Shown: piece by piece, positions 1 through 12,962 of the stretch | How positions within the stretch are numbered: the first letter of the stretch is position 1 | Layout of the letters: every line of letters begins with the position of its first letter | Assembly: GCA_026874595.1 (NCBI GenBank) | Contig: CM049307.1 | Coordinates: 45,691,678 to 45,755,677, forward strand | Direction of reading: 5' to 3' | From: Sipunculus nudus | Lineage: Eukaryota; Annelida; Sipuncula; Golfingiida; Sipunculidae | DNA: 64,000 nucleotides | The notes under the pieces: generated by a model | Told to the model about the DNA's origin: nothing | The model's database searches: none | What the model saw: the letters and a program-made list of their open reading frames with translations, nothing else | Position numbers and translations under genes: made by a program

Positions 1-2563
1 GAGGTCACTTTGCTCTTTCAGCTTGATTCAAAATAACAAACAGACACATTGATCACACAAAGAAAGGACACTTTCCTTCAAGCAAGAGACCAACAGCAGG
101 CGGCCATACTGCACTGATTAATCAGGTTTACTGTAAAGATCCTAGTGGGCGATTTCAGAAACAAACTCGTTTATGCAGCGACCATGATCAAAGTTAAGAT
201 GGGCTCACGGGGTGTGATGTTTACTCCTGCTACAAACACAAGATGTGGCATTTCATCATTGATTTCCCATATTTGAACTCCTCGGACTGTGCATTGCCTG
301 ATATTCCCACAATCCTCCTGTTTTTTTCTGAAGCGTCATGCTCCCCATAAGACCTATAGGTCAAGTAAGCATGTACTTGTGTTATATCTGTGCCAGAAAC
401 CTCGTCAGATGTCAGATGCGATTTTAAAGATTCCAATGAGAGTACACTTATAGCTCACATCATAACAACTTGTATGAATCATTCATTTACAACATCTCTT
501 TCTAGTATTATCATGCACTACAAATCTGACACATGAAAGAAACAGGACTGACAAAAAGAAATACACATCCTTCTACAAACATCTGAGAAAAAAATGTTTG
601 ACAAAAAATCAGATAAGTAAAAATTCAAAATAAACGCACCTAAAAATTAAAGGAAACTATTGATATTACTTAACTCTGAAATATTTTTCCAAGCTCTGAC
701 TGAATAATCTTTTGCTATGATCAAGAGTATAGCTTGGGACCCTAAAACTTATATTGACATAATGACATAAAAGTGAAATAAAAAAATAAATTTGCTCTAA
801 AGCTAGAGCTAGTCTGCATCTGGATCCAGATCAACACTTAAATTTAAATGTTTCTTTGAAAATGACTATCAAATTCATCCTGGGAAGTTTCATGAAGTTC
901 ATTATTGACTTTTCAAGTATTCCTGTCCACAGAGCAAAAAACCAACTAACATAAATTTACAAAACTGGTAAAAAATAACCCTTAATCCACACTGGTGAAA
1001 ATGACAAGTATATTCTAGGAATGCCAGGAAATGAGATGTGGGGAAAACAAACAAGGGAGGCTTTTATAAAAGTGCTTCCCTCAATTTCTATTAAGTGAAG
1101 AGCTGCCATTTTATGAATATCTGATGTCTATATTTGTCCTGTGTCACCCTACATAGCATGACAATAATCATCTACACCAAGCTGTGCTTCAAATAATGAC
1201 ATTTTCTTCTTTGTAACAATTAATTTACTACCAGTCTATAAATAAACTAGAATGAGACAAGTGCAGTTCAGGGACCGAGATTTTTACATTCTGATGCTGA
1301 GATTAAATAACACAGCACTCATAATAATAATAAATCACGGCTGTTACTATTATCAATACTTTTTATATGAATGATTCATGCTCTAATCTATGTGTGTCTG
1401 CGAATATTTTCCAGTGTGCATTCATCAAGTCGGTAAGCACCTGGTATGTTATGGAATGCAATTAATGTCAGGTATTGCCGTAGTGATAAATGACTCCACA
1501 ACACCCCCAACTGTGCACACAGCAGGGGCCAACAAAACACTTCTGTTCTGAAGAAGCACCAGTGCTTGTGTATCTATTAAGTACAAGTGTATTTAAAAAT
1601 GACAGTTGAAAAACACAACAGGAAATCACTCTTAGAGTACTGGCACAACACATGTAATGTTAAAGGCTCAATATGATTTTTAAGTGCTGGAATTAAGAAA
1701 AGAGTGCAATGTCATGTCCACTGTTATAACTAGGGAGGTCATGTTTTCTCCCTAGTCTACTTATTTGTTTTGTTTTTGTTTGATTGCAGAATATCACCAA
1801 AACTACAAAACAGATTTCTATGAAACAATGTGGATGAGTACAGAGCATATTTAATTTTGGTGCCTATCTGAATAAAAGGGCAGTTCCAGCTTGAATGTTT
1901 TGCCCTTGCTAGAATCTAAATTACTCAAGTAAACTAACTCCTGCTGCCACCTGCCAGTTGATTTTAACACTGAGTGGAGGGTGATCTGCCAGGGAAGAAC
2001 ACACTAAAGGGACATATTCGGATACCTGATGTGTATTTATTAGAGATAATCCCTTGAACCTTTTATAATATTATCTCAGAAAACACCAATAGCACTGCAA
2101 ACAACCTGTTTGTTTTGATTATATCCACATGTTTATAACATGTGGGGGACTGCAAAAATAATACATGGTGACCTTTCAACTATTACCTTGGGTCATATGG
2201 TTTTTCAGGCAAGCCTCACACTATCTTAGTTATCACAGCCAATCAAATGAATGTGAATAATAGTGAGCCTAACAATGCACAAGCAGGCTTTACACAGGAT
2301 GTATTTGTTTATGATTAAATACTGTTATTTTGGGCCCTGGTAGAGCTAACATACATATGACCAAGTAATATGAACTCATTTCTTTAACATTCACATTTAT
2401 CCAGCACACAGGTAAAGAACATCCTACAGCTGAAAAAAAGACACAAGAAGCATCATGTTGCCCTGCCTGTTGCCTAGCAATTGCCTCCATTATTCAAACC
2501 TAACTGCATCCCTCCAGGTGTGGCTGGGCTCAGGTTTAAGCATCAGGTAACAAGTCTCCTTAC
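1..2563 (-). other. Caskin intron (partial) downstream of the last recognised exon
   Basis: AT-rich sequence after the splice donor of the exon at 2564-2631 and running off the window. I recognise no further Caskin exon; the SAM-domain exons should lie beyond position 1. An open frame at 230-436 on the minus strand has exon-like composition, but I could not assign it to a family or fit its phase to the preceding exon. A short ATA repeat sits near 1320. Around 2005-2030 is a lone TAAAGGGACATA end resembling the TTAAAGG termini of the MITEs at 29459 and 62880, with no partner end nearby. Confidence 0.5.
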
Positions 2564-2631
2564 CTGTCCTGGAAACGGAAGCTGAGGATGAGGTTGCTGT
2601 GGTGATATACCGCTGTCCCAGGAGTCTGATT
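2564..2631 (-). CDS. CASKIN: Caskin linker exon (seventh coding exon in window)
   Basis: A 68-bp internal exon. The acceptor is a pyrimidine-rich run ending tttttacag at 2632 onward and the donor is CAG|gtaagg at 2558-2563. It enters with two bases that complete the codon begun by the exon at 17247-17435 (G+AA gives Glu) and ends in phase 0. It encodes SDSWDSGISPQQ followed by PHPQLPFPGQ, a Ser/Gln/Pro-rich stretch of the disordered linker that in Caskin proteins joins the SH3 domain to the tandem SAM domains. Assignment rests on strand, splice-site quality and matching phase rather than on a domain, because Caskin linkers evolve fast. It could be skipped or belong to one isoform only. Confidence 0.7.
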
Positions 2632-2939
2632 CTGTAAAAAAAAATAAAATAATGAAATATACTAATACGAGAGGCAAGATGTACACAGACTGACAGATAA
2701 AGTAAGGAGTGTGTGAGGTTATTAAATAAGATGTCAATGAATTTCTTATGCATGTGCATGGTAATTCTGAATGTTATCTGAATTAAATCTAATTTTGTAT
2801 TAAAAGGAAATACGGTGACAAAGGACCATCTTAATTCTAGACTTTGGCAGAATCTGGGGTTTTGCCTGTAACAGATAGGAGTCCATTTCAGTAAGATAGC
2901 AAACTACCATTAACTGGACTACCACAATGTCTGTAGTAC

Positions 2940-3092
2940 ACAGGTATCTGTAATAGAGAGAGGTGCCTGTAATAGAGAGGAACCTGTGTACATAATAAAT
3001 AGGTGCCTGTATTAGAGAGGTACCTGTATTAGACAGGTGTCTGTAATAGAAATGTGTCTGTAACAGAGAGGTGCCTGTATAAGAAAAGAATT
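2940..3092 (+). repeat. Degenerate 18-bp tandem repeat (GTGCCTGTAATAGAGAG type)
   Basis: About eight imperfect copies of a unit near AGGTGCCTGTAATAGAGA, with variants such as GTACCTGTATTAGA and GTGTCTGTAATAGA. The same unit occurs in the opposite orientation at 16265-16640, so this is a dispersed family and not a single local minisatellite. Confidence 0.75.
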
Positions 3093-5263
3093 ATCATTTC
3101 CATATTATGTACATATATATTCATGTGGAATGTACATAGAGAAACAAAGGAGCACATCATTAATGTTACACAATTAAAAAATGTGTTAAAGAAATGTGTT
3201 ATAAGCAACTGACTGCCTGCTTTGAATGTCTCTGTCTATTACATGTATGGTATTTGTAATATGAGAAGCAAACACCATTAACTCCAGTCAGTAGGCTGAT
3301 AAGTAAGTAGATGGCTGGATCATGTGACTGTCTTGTGAAGATCTTGGAGGATCATGGGATTTCCATTGGTGCATCTTGAGGGTAATGTGATTGTCATATG
3401 AGAAACAATGTGTATCATGTGACAGTAATGAAAGCCCTTGAACATATGTATGAATACCTGAGAAAATTATGTTTTTAATGAAATATTATTGTTTATCAAA
3501 CCCTAATGTGTCAAACAGAGCAAAAATAATACTATAATATCCAGATATAAAGAGTGACACAGATAATCACTAAGTACTGCACACTGAGTGTAAGACCATA
3601 CAATTATTGTAAAAATAAATCCAATAATAAGTTAACACTAAAAGCAATGAACCTGAAACCCAGTTGGTTTGGTAATTTGCTGAATTCACTGCAGCATAAA
3701 AGAAATTATTGAAAGAGTGCTGTAACTGTGCAGTCCTGCAACTACTGGCTGTCTTCCTTGTAAGCATTCTGTCTCAGGCTGAAGGTACTAAAAAAAAACT
3801 CAAGCTGATGACGTCTCAGTATGGATGGCTGTCAGATTTGTATTCTATTTTCAGAAACTGACAATCCGTTTACCAGGCATACAATTTCAAAGCTAACATC
3901 ATAAGAAAAAGATCTTTTGAAGAGGTTTCTACCTTGCAGACTGACTTCCATTACAAAGGTAAAATAAACAAGGGAAAAACAATAAAAAAATCTCTTAAAA
4001 ATACTGCAGTTATGCTATGAATACACAGAGAAAATAAAAACAGACCTGAATAAAATTAAATTATATGAATATTCAACTGAAAACAAAAACCACTGACAAT
4101 TCAATGTATCCTTCACTGTGTCAACTAACACAGATATAATAGGAAAATACCTTTCCATTTCCACGGGCACTTGCCAATCTTGCTTTACCTTTGACCTTTA
4201 ACCTTGGAATCTTTTTTTTTTAAACTGGATGTGTTTTAAGATGGAAGCAAATATGGAGAGTATATTTCAGTCTCCACTTTTCCAGCTTGCTTTACCTTTC
4301 ATCCCTTTTACTATGATGGACACCTATAGATGGTGATACTCTGTGTTCTCCAGTTAATATTTACCTTAATGAATCTGGAGATAAAAACCATAGTATCCCG
4401 ACTTTGTCTGGGGATACAATAATTTGAGGATAAACTATCAGAAATCACAGAGAATTAACTTCAATTTGTTTCTTACACTATCAGCTTACCATATTTCTAA
4501 GCAAGAACCAGGCTCAGTATAACTTGTGAAAGCACTTGCCCAGTAGGACAAGTAACAACTGCCTTACATGAATTTTTACTTGTCCAACAATAATCAGTGA
4601 TCACAACCACAAACACAAAAAGTGTGTTCCACATATTATTTTGCAACAATAAACATGTTTTTTGTCAATAATATTTCTCATTAGCATTTGCACAGATAAA
4701 CATACAAGTAATTTAAGATAAATTTATTACAACTTTGATTCAGACCTTGGTTCAAAATTAAGGTTTATATTTGACTGACTTGGACATTCAGACAAGTAGG
4801 AGCCCACTTTAAGTTGTCCTACCACCATTTATTGAAACTAATACTTGCTCTGGGCAAGCAGTTAACCATTAATGTCGAGCCCTGATAAACACAACATAAC
4901 AACCTAACTTCAATAATATATGAAGAAAATGCTGTCTGAGCCATCACATTGCTAATATACATATTAGTTATTGAGTTGATCTAGTTCGCTTGTACCAGGC
5001 ACCTGGGTGAACAATTATAGCATGTTATGACTGATATGCCTTAGATAATGCTGAGGCAAACATCAGCATGTCTATATACCAGAAATAGATGGTAAAATAA
5101 ACAACTTCCCCAGCTACTCAAACAGCAAATAGCTCCATCATCAACACTTTATACATTGTATATCACCATTCCATGCTCCCCCTCTATTCAAGAGGGATAT
5201 ACCTCTGAGATTAAGTTAACATGTTCAGTGTTCCCTTATCCAATGTGCCTCTGTAGTGTGTAT

Positions 5264-5308
5264 GTTTTTTTTTTTTGTTTTTTTTTGGGGGGGGGGGGGG
5301 GAGGGGGT
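5264..5308 (+). repeat. Poly-T followed by poly-G tract
   Basis: Runs of T interrupted by single G, then about fourteen G, an A and five G. A simple-sequence tract that gives rise to spurious proline/lysine open frames on the minus strand. Confidence 0.9.
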
Positions 5309-6603
5309 GAGTACTAGGAGACATCACACTTAAGCCACTATGTAAAGCTTTAAACCCATGCAAGTGTTTATGCACAGATGTATGTAAAACTGCTTCAACA
5401 TCCATGTGTGCATATATTAGGACATTAGGTCTGAAACGATCCATTATCTCCCAATATGTATGACAATACTTCACTCTCAATATGATATATTATATGTTAG
5501 GTATAATGGAGTAGCAGATAATTTGGTAATAGATCTACTGTCCACTAATGAGGGCCATCTGGCAGCTCAAGCCTGCTGGTGGTACAAACAGTGCCTGCTC
5601 CAGCACTCACTGGTCATGTTATATAGCATTTAACCTGTTTATAAAAGTCCGCTGCATTCTGTGAAATCACCCCTTTTACACATTAATTTTTTTCAAAAGA
5701 AGGAGTTAAGGAATTCCTGGATTATCTGTAAGCAGATGGATTGCCTCTTTGTTGGAAAAGCCTGTTTATAAACAAGGGACCCATGGGTCACAGCGCTCAG
5801 CTGATCATGATTGGACTATAAATGTATCACCATTGTTACACTATATTGAGTAGAAAAAGCTTATGAATATCATGGTCATGTTGGGCTTTTATAAAGGAAT
5901 ATAATGTAATATGTGAGAAAATGATATATGAAATAATGTGACTGATGGATTAATATGGAGTAAAATATAGTGGTTTATTTTTTATTTATTTGGAAGGGGT
6001 TGAAAAAAAACAATTTATTTGAGCAAATATGAATGCAATGACAGTATACTAAGCAGTGGTATAATGATGATAAGGCTATTTGTTGAATGATCTATAGTGT
6101 ATGGAAAACTGCGAGATTTCAATTTGACAGATACAAGGTTATGATTAACTATGCTGATGAGGGGATTTATGAATTTGTGACTGTATGACATGATATCTTG
6201 ACAAGATCGGTCTTGACAAGGTACATTATTTTGATGACCCTCACAAATACATATTACACAATATTGACATAATTTCTGGCATGTACATAGGTACCTATGG
6301 ACAAATGGTCAACAGTACTGAACCACCAAGAAGGTTAAAATATGATGAAATGTAGATAAAGTTTGAGAGGAAGAGGTAATTTGGGCAATGGTGGGTTTAT
6401 TTGATTGAAGAAAATGTTGCAAATAATATTTGAGATCTGACCATGCCTTTCCATTGGTTACATTTTTGATAAGCTGTTGACAGTTCAACAGTTTACACAT
6501 TTGTCTGATGAGATCCAATTTATTTGGTAAACCTTTTTCATCAATTTTATGATATGTATACAGTTGCCATAACGTCCCCACTCCACAGGTGCAATGACTT
6601 GAT

Positions 6604-6617
6604 GGGGGGGGGGGGGG
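6604..6617 (+). repeat. Poly-G tract
   Basis: Fourteen G bases followed by a short TGT-rich stretch. Confidence 0.9.
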
Positions 6618-7138
6618 TGTTGTGTTGTGTTATGATCAGAGTTACAACGCCTCTGTCTCTCTGTAGATATTTTCTTAAATTATTAAATTTTATGCTATAG
6701 CCATAGAACTATTGTTCACAGTGCCAAGGAGCAAAGCCTCAGTGGGATGAAGAAGGGGATGGTGAGAGTTACAACACCCTTGCATATACATACAGGATAT
6801 GAAATTTAATTCAACAGTGCTTATAAAAAAAAAATTATTCATGAACATTAAATATTTAAAAAAGGCAGAAAGATGGAGAAACAAAGCAAACCATTTTTTT
6901 CCCCATTCTACTGAGCCAATAAAAAATTAACAATATTTGCATTTATTCCTTTTTATCATTACATAATTTTTATCCAGGTTTACGAATGTTACTATAAATT
7001 TACAGTATAACATACATGTGATTGTGAAAATATCAGTTGATGCACATTTCTAAATTGCTTCAACATTTATAGCTAATGTATCTAGTTTATAGTACCTGTC
7101 AACAGGATGGGATGGAGGGAGGAAGGGAGGCCATTAGG

Positions 7139-7142
<4 letters not shown>

Positions 7143-7174
<32 letters not shown>

Positions 7175-7195
7175 TGGAGAGAGAAAGAGAAAAAG

Positions 7196-7259
<64 letters not shown>

Positions 7260-7277
7260 CTGGACTGCCAGAGAGAA

Positions 7278-7308
<31 letters not shown>

Positions 7309-7312
7309 GAGG
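7143..7312 (+). repeat. (GA)n microsatellite, about 170 bp, interrupted
   Basis: Long GA dinucleotide blocks with AAAGA interruptions and two unique spacers (near 7173-7200 and 7259-7270). The purine/pyrimidine mirror character makes triplex formation possible. The Arg-Glu and Leu-Ser open frames across it are artefacts of the repeat. Confidence 0.95.
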
Positions 7313-7394
7313 CTCTCTGGTAATTACTGCCTCACAGACACTCACAGTGGCATAGGTCAGACCTGAAGGTGTTATGTAACTGCCCAGTACACTG

Positions 7395-7560
7395 CATTTA
7401 TACTGACCTGATGTAAACAATGAAGACTTGGTACCTGGAAACTTGAATAAAATCTACAGTTTTTGATCAATTAGTTTCAAATTTCAGATTTTAACAGATG
7501 AAATGCTAATGTGTACATGCTGTGAAAATTAAATCCACAGCACTAACAGGAAAAATTTAA
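7395..7560 (+). repeat. Direct duplicate, copy 1 (partner 8105-8262)
   Basis: Shares with 8105-8262 the same order of words: GATGTAAACA, then AAACTTGAATAAAA, then TTTGAAATTTCAG-like, then ATGCTGTGAAAATTAAATC, then CAGCACTAACAGG. Divergence is moderate, so the two are either an old local duplication or two members of one dispersed family about 700 bp apart. Confidence 0.7.
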
Positions 7561-7988
7561 ATATTTATATTTTTTTAAATGGTATCAGGAAAAAAGAAAA
7601 GTATTCTCAACTATGAAACTAATACATGTGTTAAAATTAATCCAAGGATCAAAACACCCAATATATTATACCAGGAGCAAACTCAAGTTGGGAATGTTTA
7701 ATTTTATGAACTGAAATAATGGATCAGCAATATAAATTTTGATTTTAGCCAGCATCATGTAACAACTGATACAACCATGAGTTATAAGTCAAACAAATTA
7801 AAATCTTTAATGAGCACTCTGATGAACATCCACACTTTCATTGAAATACATCACTTTGTGGACACAATTAAATGTGCACTTTAATCATTGTAACCCTGGT
7901 GGTTCAATACAAAATCTAAAATGTAGCATAGCCAAAAATAAAATAAAATACAGAAAATTATAACATTCATCTGGTTTATGCACCAGCT

Positions 7989-8002
7989 GGGGGGGGGGGG
8001 GG
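7989..8002 (+). repeat. Poly-G tract
   Basis: Fourteen G bases just upstream of the second copy of the local duplicate. Confidence 0.9.
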
Positions 8003-8104
8003 TGCAGGGCAGAGGGGAAGCCTGCTAGTAGTGGCCAAGCTTAGCCAAGGCAAGCTGCCTGGGGTGGGTTACATAATGCAAGTGAAGACTGTATTACTAG
8101 GTGG

Positions 8105-8262
8105 GCCAGATGTAAACATCACTTGATATGGTGTATGAAAACTTGAATAAAAGCTACTCTTTTCAAACAATTCCTTTGAAATTTCAGGTTTTAAAAGATT
8201 AAATCCTTATGTATATATGCTGTGAAAATTAAATCAACAGTGCTTACAGGGAAAAAACGTGC
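8105..8262 (+). repeat. Direct duplicate, copy 2 (partner 7395-7560)
   Basis: Second copy of the block described at 7395-7560, same orientation, ending at CAACAGTGCTTACAGG. It leads directly into the possible Helitron-like relic at about 8270-8840. Confidence 0.7.
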
Positions 8263-8269
8263 CATTGCC

Positions 8270-8840
8270 AAAGTTGGACAAAATTTAAGGTATTGATTTT
8301 TTATTTATGCTAATAACTTGAAAAATTTGCAAAATTCAGATCTAATTTTGGGTAAACAATTGAATCTTGATTAAATTAAGTTATATTCCTGAAAAAAAGT
8401 CTCCAGCATCAGCAATTCTCATGTTAAGTGAGCAAATATATTTCCTGATTTTTAAGAAACTGCATTATATTTGGGCCCATAACTTCAAAATAATACCCAA
8501 TACTAACCTAATTTTTGGTATGTGCACAGAAAATGTATGGAAAAATATGAATACTAAAAATGATCAAAAACAGATCAGTGGTTTTGATATTAGGCAGCTT
8601 TGAAGTGTAACAATGGCTTTTTTATGGAAAACGGAGGTTTTTCCTTAATATCTCGAAGGAACAAAGTCCTAATGACCCAATTTTCGGTATGGTAGGAGAT
8701 TTTGGGGACATCTATTGGTATGCAGAATTTTGGATTCGTAGGTCCAACGGTTTTAAAATGTGCTCTGTTAACGGCCGGACGGACAAAGGACAAAGGACCA
8801 CGACTATAGCTCAGATGACTTATAGTCAGCTGAGCTAAAA
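8270..8840 (+). mobile_element. Possible Helitron/Pearl-like non-autonomous element relic
   Basis: The 3' part has GGTCCAACGGTTTTAAAA, then a GGACGGACAAAGGACAAAGG tail, then a stem-loop in which TAGCTCAG (about 8807) pairs with CTGAGCTA (about 8829). The body has loosely repeated blocks containing CTAATTTT(C)GGTATG. A terminal hairpin after a GGACGGACAAAGG tail fits Helitron-related elements of molluscs, and the layout parallels the better element at 17600-19372. Both boundaries are uncertain and no transposase is present. Confidence 0.4.
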
Positions 8841-9547
8841 AAGGCCTGTGAGTCATTTTTCATGGCTGGTGTACTACAAAAACTTGTTGAATTACAATTT
8901 ATATTTAAAATCTGCCAATCAGTATGATTTAAACCAGGTATTTCTTCAATCTCAGAGTGTGAGGAGCCAACACATTAGGAACAACCCCATCAGAGATTGA
9001 GTTACATTTGAATATTTTACATATGAAATATATATTACATTTGAAATATCTGTGGTCTGTCCATATGGTGCCATCATGTGACCCAAAGTTAACACTGGTG
9101 TATAGCCCTTATTAATTTGTTTTGTCAATGTAAATGTAGGAAATGGAGCTAAGCTGTTTCATATATAATTAAATCTTAACTAATTGTTAAATTTATTTTT
9201 CACTATGACTTGATAAATTTAACTTCATTTTGTGGACTATTATTTTTTTTATCTTAAATTATGCCAATGCCAGGGTGTCAATATAGGGGTGGGTGGGGGT
9301 GAGGAGTATACATTTTTTGGAAGGGGGGGGGATTGTCAATGTAATCATCCCCACTATCCAGAGAATATATTTATATATATTACAAATGAAATATATGAAT
9401 AAACAGAATTATAGACTTTGGTTTCATTTATGAGTTAACTATGGAATATTTTATATCTCAAAATAGTTTAGAATTAACATATACCTATTTTTTTTTAATC
9501 TTATACTTACTTGAAAAATATTTGAAATGTGTCACAAAGACAATAAC

Positions 9548-9550
<3 letters not shown>

Positions 9551-9603
<53 letters not shown>

Positions 9604-9632
9604 TATATATATAAATATATACATATATGTTT
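9551..9632 (+). repeat. (TA)n microsatellite
   Basis: About 24 TA units followed by a degenerate AT tail. Confidence 0.95.
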
Positions 9633-9695
9633 TGTCCCAACTCTGATTACCTTCCCATGCCTGTCATCCCCCATCCCCTCCCACGTGTGAGTCAA

Positions 9696-9711
9696 CCCCC
9701 CCCCCCCCCCC
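9696..9711 (+). repeat. Poly-C tract
   Basis: About sixteen C bases in a C-rich neighbourhood (9664-9720). Confidence 0.9.
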
Positions 9712-10891
9712 ACCCCACTCAACAATGCAACTCTATGATAACTAAAACATAGCGTACAAACTTGAAGTATTATATCTATATTCTAATTCTGTTTATTTAT
9801 ATTTAAGTTCTGTATTATGAAATATTATGATTATGTACTCATCATTATTAGAGGAAATAAGGAATCAAACAATCATTTGCAATACTTTTACAACTAGTGG
9901 TTCATAATCCAGTGTTAAAAGCCCTACATGTGTTGTGAAATTAATCTTTAGAAGTCATTATTTTTTAAAGATATAATTGATATTTTCCAAAATACTATCA
10001 TTAATCCTGATAACACCTTAATTGATAGATACAAAAATTAGTTAAAAATGAGGCATGATATAAACACTGTCTCTGTCTTATTTACATTCAAGAGGTTATT
10101 GGCACTTGTAACCAGTCTTATCTATTTCTCCTTTGATCTTAATTTGGGTTATTTATAAATCTCAAGGTTTCTATGTGTAGCTTCAGTAGCTGCCTATGTT
10201 ATCCATATGGTAGCATTTGATTCTAATTACCCATGGTCATTTACAGATAAATCTAAGTGATAGGGACCCTAGATTATACACACAGCCCTGTGTCCAGCTT
10301 ACTGCTGTGAATCACTGCCTCTGGTCACCAGACACTGTTTGTACCACCTGCAGGTCTGTGGTCAGCTTACAGGGAGTTCCAGATAAGGTCTATTTAGGAT
10401 TGTCCAGTGGTTTTACAATCAGATGCCAATTAACTAATTTCTTGCATCTCAATTTTATATTTCATGCTTTGGGCCGCTGACTCTTATTAAGTGCTAGGGG
10501 TTGCCAGACAAATGCAAGACTTTCTTAACCTATATCACCAACATAGTTGTGTTTATGATCCTGAATGGAGGCCTCAGCAAAAAGGGATAATTTGAACAGA
10601 TTACAACCATATGTAGCCCTTTTCTTACAAATCTATTAAACCTTGTGTAAATCTTAACACTAATCTTATCTTTAAAAACAGGTGTACTCAAGATCTCAAC
10701 AGAACACCTTTAAGCAGATGAGATAAGTTACCTCAGTCATAGATATGACAGAACAAGCTCAGCATTTTACAGATATTTCCTATTTTTCTTCTTTTATAAG
10801 TTAAGGTGAACACCTTGACCTTCAGTCTACATACCTCCTGAATAACAATGAAGACAGATACAAAATGAAAAAATTAATAAGTCCTTTCATA

Positions 10892-11293
10892 TACTGTGGT
10901 TGGCTTTATTTTCACAAGGCTGAAATTTCCCGATTTCTTCATTTTGGACGTTTCGCAAGGTTTTCATTTTCGAGATTAAATCTTATAGCAGTATAGCAGG
11001 ATCTGTATTGATTTAAAGTTTTAAAAAAATCCTACAATATCTAACTAATTTCAAGTTCAGTCATTAAATCAGGACTTGTATAACAGTCGATATGTATCAC
11101 AGTCTGTGTGTACGGCTAATGCATGGGTCAGTTTCGAAACCAGGCACAAATTAGGGTGCTGATGAGGTTGTTTTCAGAGGTCATTTAAGTTGTTGGGGCA
11201 TCTTATCCCCTGGGGGTTTCATTTTTGTGATTATTTCACATTTGCGAATATCATAAGATTAAAACCCTTGCAAATAAAAAGGCAACCACAGTA
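10892..11293. mobile_element. TA-flanked MITE, copy 1 (TTCGCGAG family, decayed)
   Basis: The terminal inverted repeats are clear: TACTGTGGTTGGCTTTATTT at the left and AAAAAGGCAACCACAGTA at the right, each bounded by TA, which suggests a TA target duplication as in Tc1/mariner-like elements. Inside are repeated TTTCGCAAGG, TTTTCATTTTCG and TTTGCGAATATC words in both orientations. Compared with the copy at 16672-17106, many CG dinucleotides have become CA or TG, consistent with methylated-CpG decay of an older copy. It has no coding capacity. Confidence 0.85.
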
Positions 11294-12188
11294 TATATTT
11301 TTACTTTAATATATACATGCATGATTCCTTTACCTAGGCCTGGTTCCTGAATCATCCTGGCAATTAGTTATTCCTTTCACAATACCAGTTAGACTCTGGA
11401 ATTGCAAGTACCACAATGGAACATGTATCTGGAGTTCTCCATGAATTAAAAAAAAACACACACACAACACACACAATCAATACCTGGCCCGAGTCTCAAT
11501 GCGACTCACTGGGAGCAAATCTGCTGTCATGTACAGGTGGTATTTTTTTGCTTTATTTATTAAAGGTCATTTGTTTTTATCACTAGATTTCCCATTAAAT
11601 GTTCTGGTAAAGGAAAACGTAACTCAAAAGTAGTCGTTCTATTTTCAGGACCCCTGTGATTATAGAACCGCTCAAGTGTTGAGACATTCAAAAGCCAACA
11701 AAATTACCCTGAGTGGAATGGGTAGAAGGTACCAGACTACATTGATGATACACAAATTAGGTAATATAAAAGAACCAATATATACATGTAGGCTTGGTCA
11801 GCTCCAGGTGAGTAAGGTGCTATATAAACAAACTGTCTTCAACATAAACATCTCCATTTTCCATTACGGAGGGAATGTCTGCTTTATCTGTAAAGTGCCG
11901 CCAGACAATAAATGATTAATTGGCAACAGCTGAAAAGAAGAACAGGCATTTCCCCTCAGACCAGCTCCTCTGATGGCCATGTTTGTGTACCTGTACTCTG
12001 TGTGACTTTAAATTAACAAGGATCAGGTTGTGTTATTTCTCTGTTTTCATAATCTTCATGGCCTCTGGTCTTCAAATGTGTTCATTTTTTTTTTCAATTA
12101 ACAGTAATACTGAAACAATTGTCTTTAACAAAGTGATTAAATGGAATTCATCAAAACTCTTTCTTCATTCCTGGATTTTGAACCATTG

Positions 12189-12350
12189 TACAGTGAAACC
12201 TTGAAATTATGACCACCAACAGGACCTTTAGAAGTCTGATATGAAGTGCTAAAATGAACTGGGACCGTAAAAAGTGGTCGTTATTTTAAGGTGGTCTCTA
12301 AACTGAGGTACTTGTTAGGTGAGGTTTTACCAAATTATTTTTAATTTAAG
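12189..12350 (+). repeat. GACCACC-family dispersed repeat
   Basis: Begins ACAGTGAAACCTTGAAATTA, continues with GACCACCAACAGGACC and GTGGTCGTTATTTTAAGGTG, and ends TTAGGTGAGGTTTTAC. The same word order is seen at 51270-51462, and related blocks occur at 42936-43035, 52925-53005 and 60460-60640. ACAGTGAAACCT at one end and AGGTGAGGTTTTAC at the other are imperfect inverted termini. Confidence 0.7.
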
Positions 12351-12777
12351 CTGTCCGTCCTTCAAAAACAGCAAATACCTATCATATATTCAACACAAAA
12401 TGAACAATTTTCCTATCAGCTCAGATTAATTATTACTGAAGTCTAAGAAGCATATTTTTAGACATCTGTTGGTAGGGAACTTGGGCTCTCCCGGTTTGAA
12501 CCCAGCCAGTGGTTCAAAAGCAAAATGGTGTAACCTTACAAGAACCTAAGAAATTTGCTCTAAAGTCTCAATGACAGTTTTTGACTTCTGGATTATTCCT
12601 GGCCACATGCAGATAAAAAACTTGATATCAGCTGATTACCAAGTTATTTTTCACCATCTTACAATAGGCTATGCCAAAAACAAGACATGAACTTATCTTA
12701 CACCTCCCCTGATAGGATGGGGAGGCTAACAGAGGTTTATGAGTTTATTTCTATATTGACTCTTTATTCATATTTGG

Positions 12778-12962
12778 GCACAAAATTATTTTGGGAAGAC
12801 CTACTTAACTAAGGTGTCCCTTAGTGCAAAACCATACAATTTCAAAATTGATTTTATTAATTTTTTTTCTTCTGTCAATTCTCTTTGCACCAGATCCCTA
12901 ATACGGCTGATTTTCAAATGCTGAGATTTGAGCACAATATTAGTCTTAGGTCACAGATTTGC
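12778..12962 (+). repeat. Dispersed repeat, copy 1 (partner 38358-38546)
   Basis: Shares with 38358-38546 the words GGCTGATTTTCAAA and GCACAATATT, a T-rich run and a GGGA(A/G)GACCTA start, in the same order and orientation. No terminal structure or coding is visible. Confidence 0.6.

Noticed and set aside
7082-7420. Leu/Ser-rich and Arg/Glu-rich open frames
   Set aside because: Translation of the (GA)n microsatellite.
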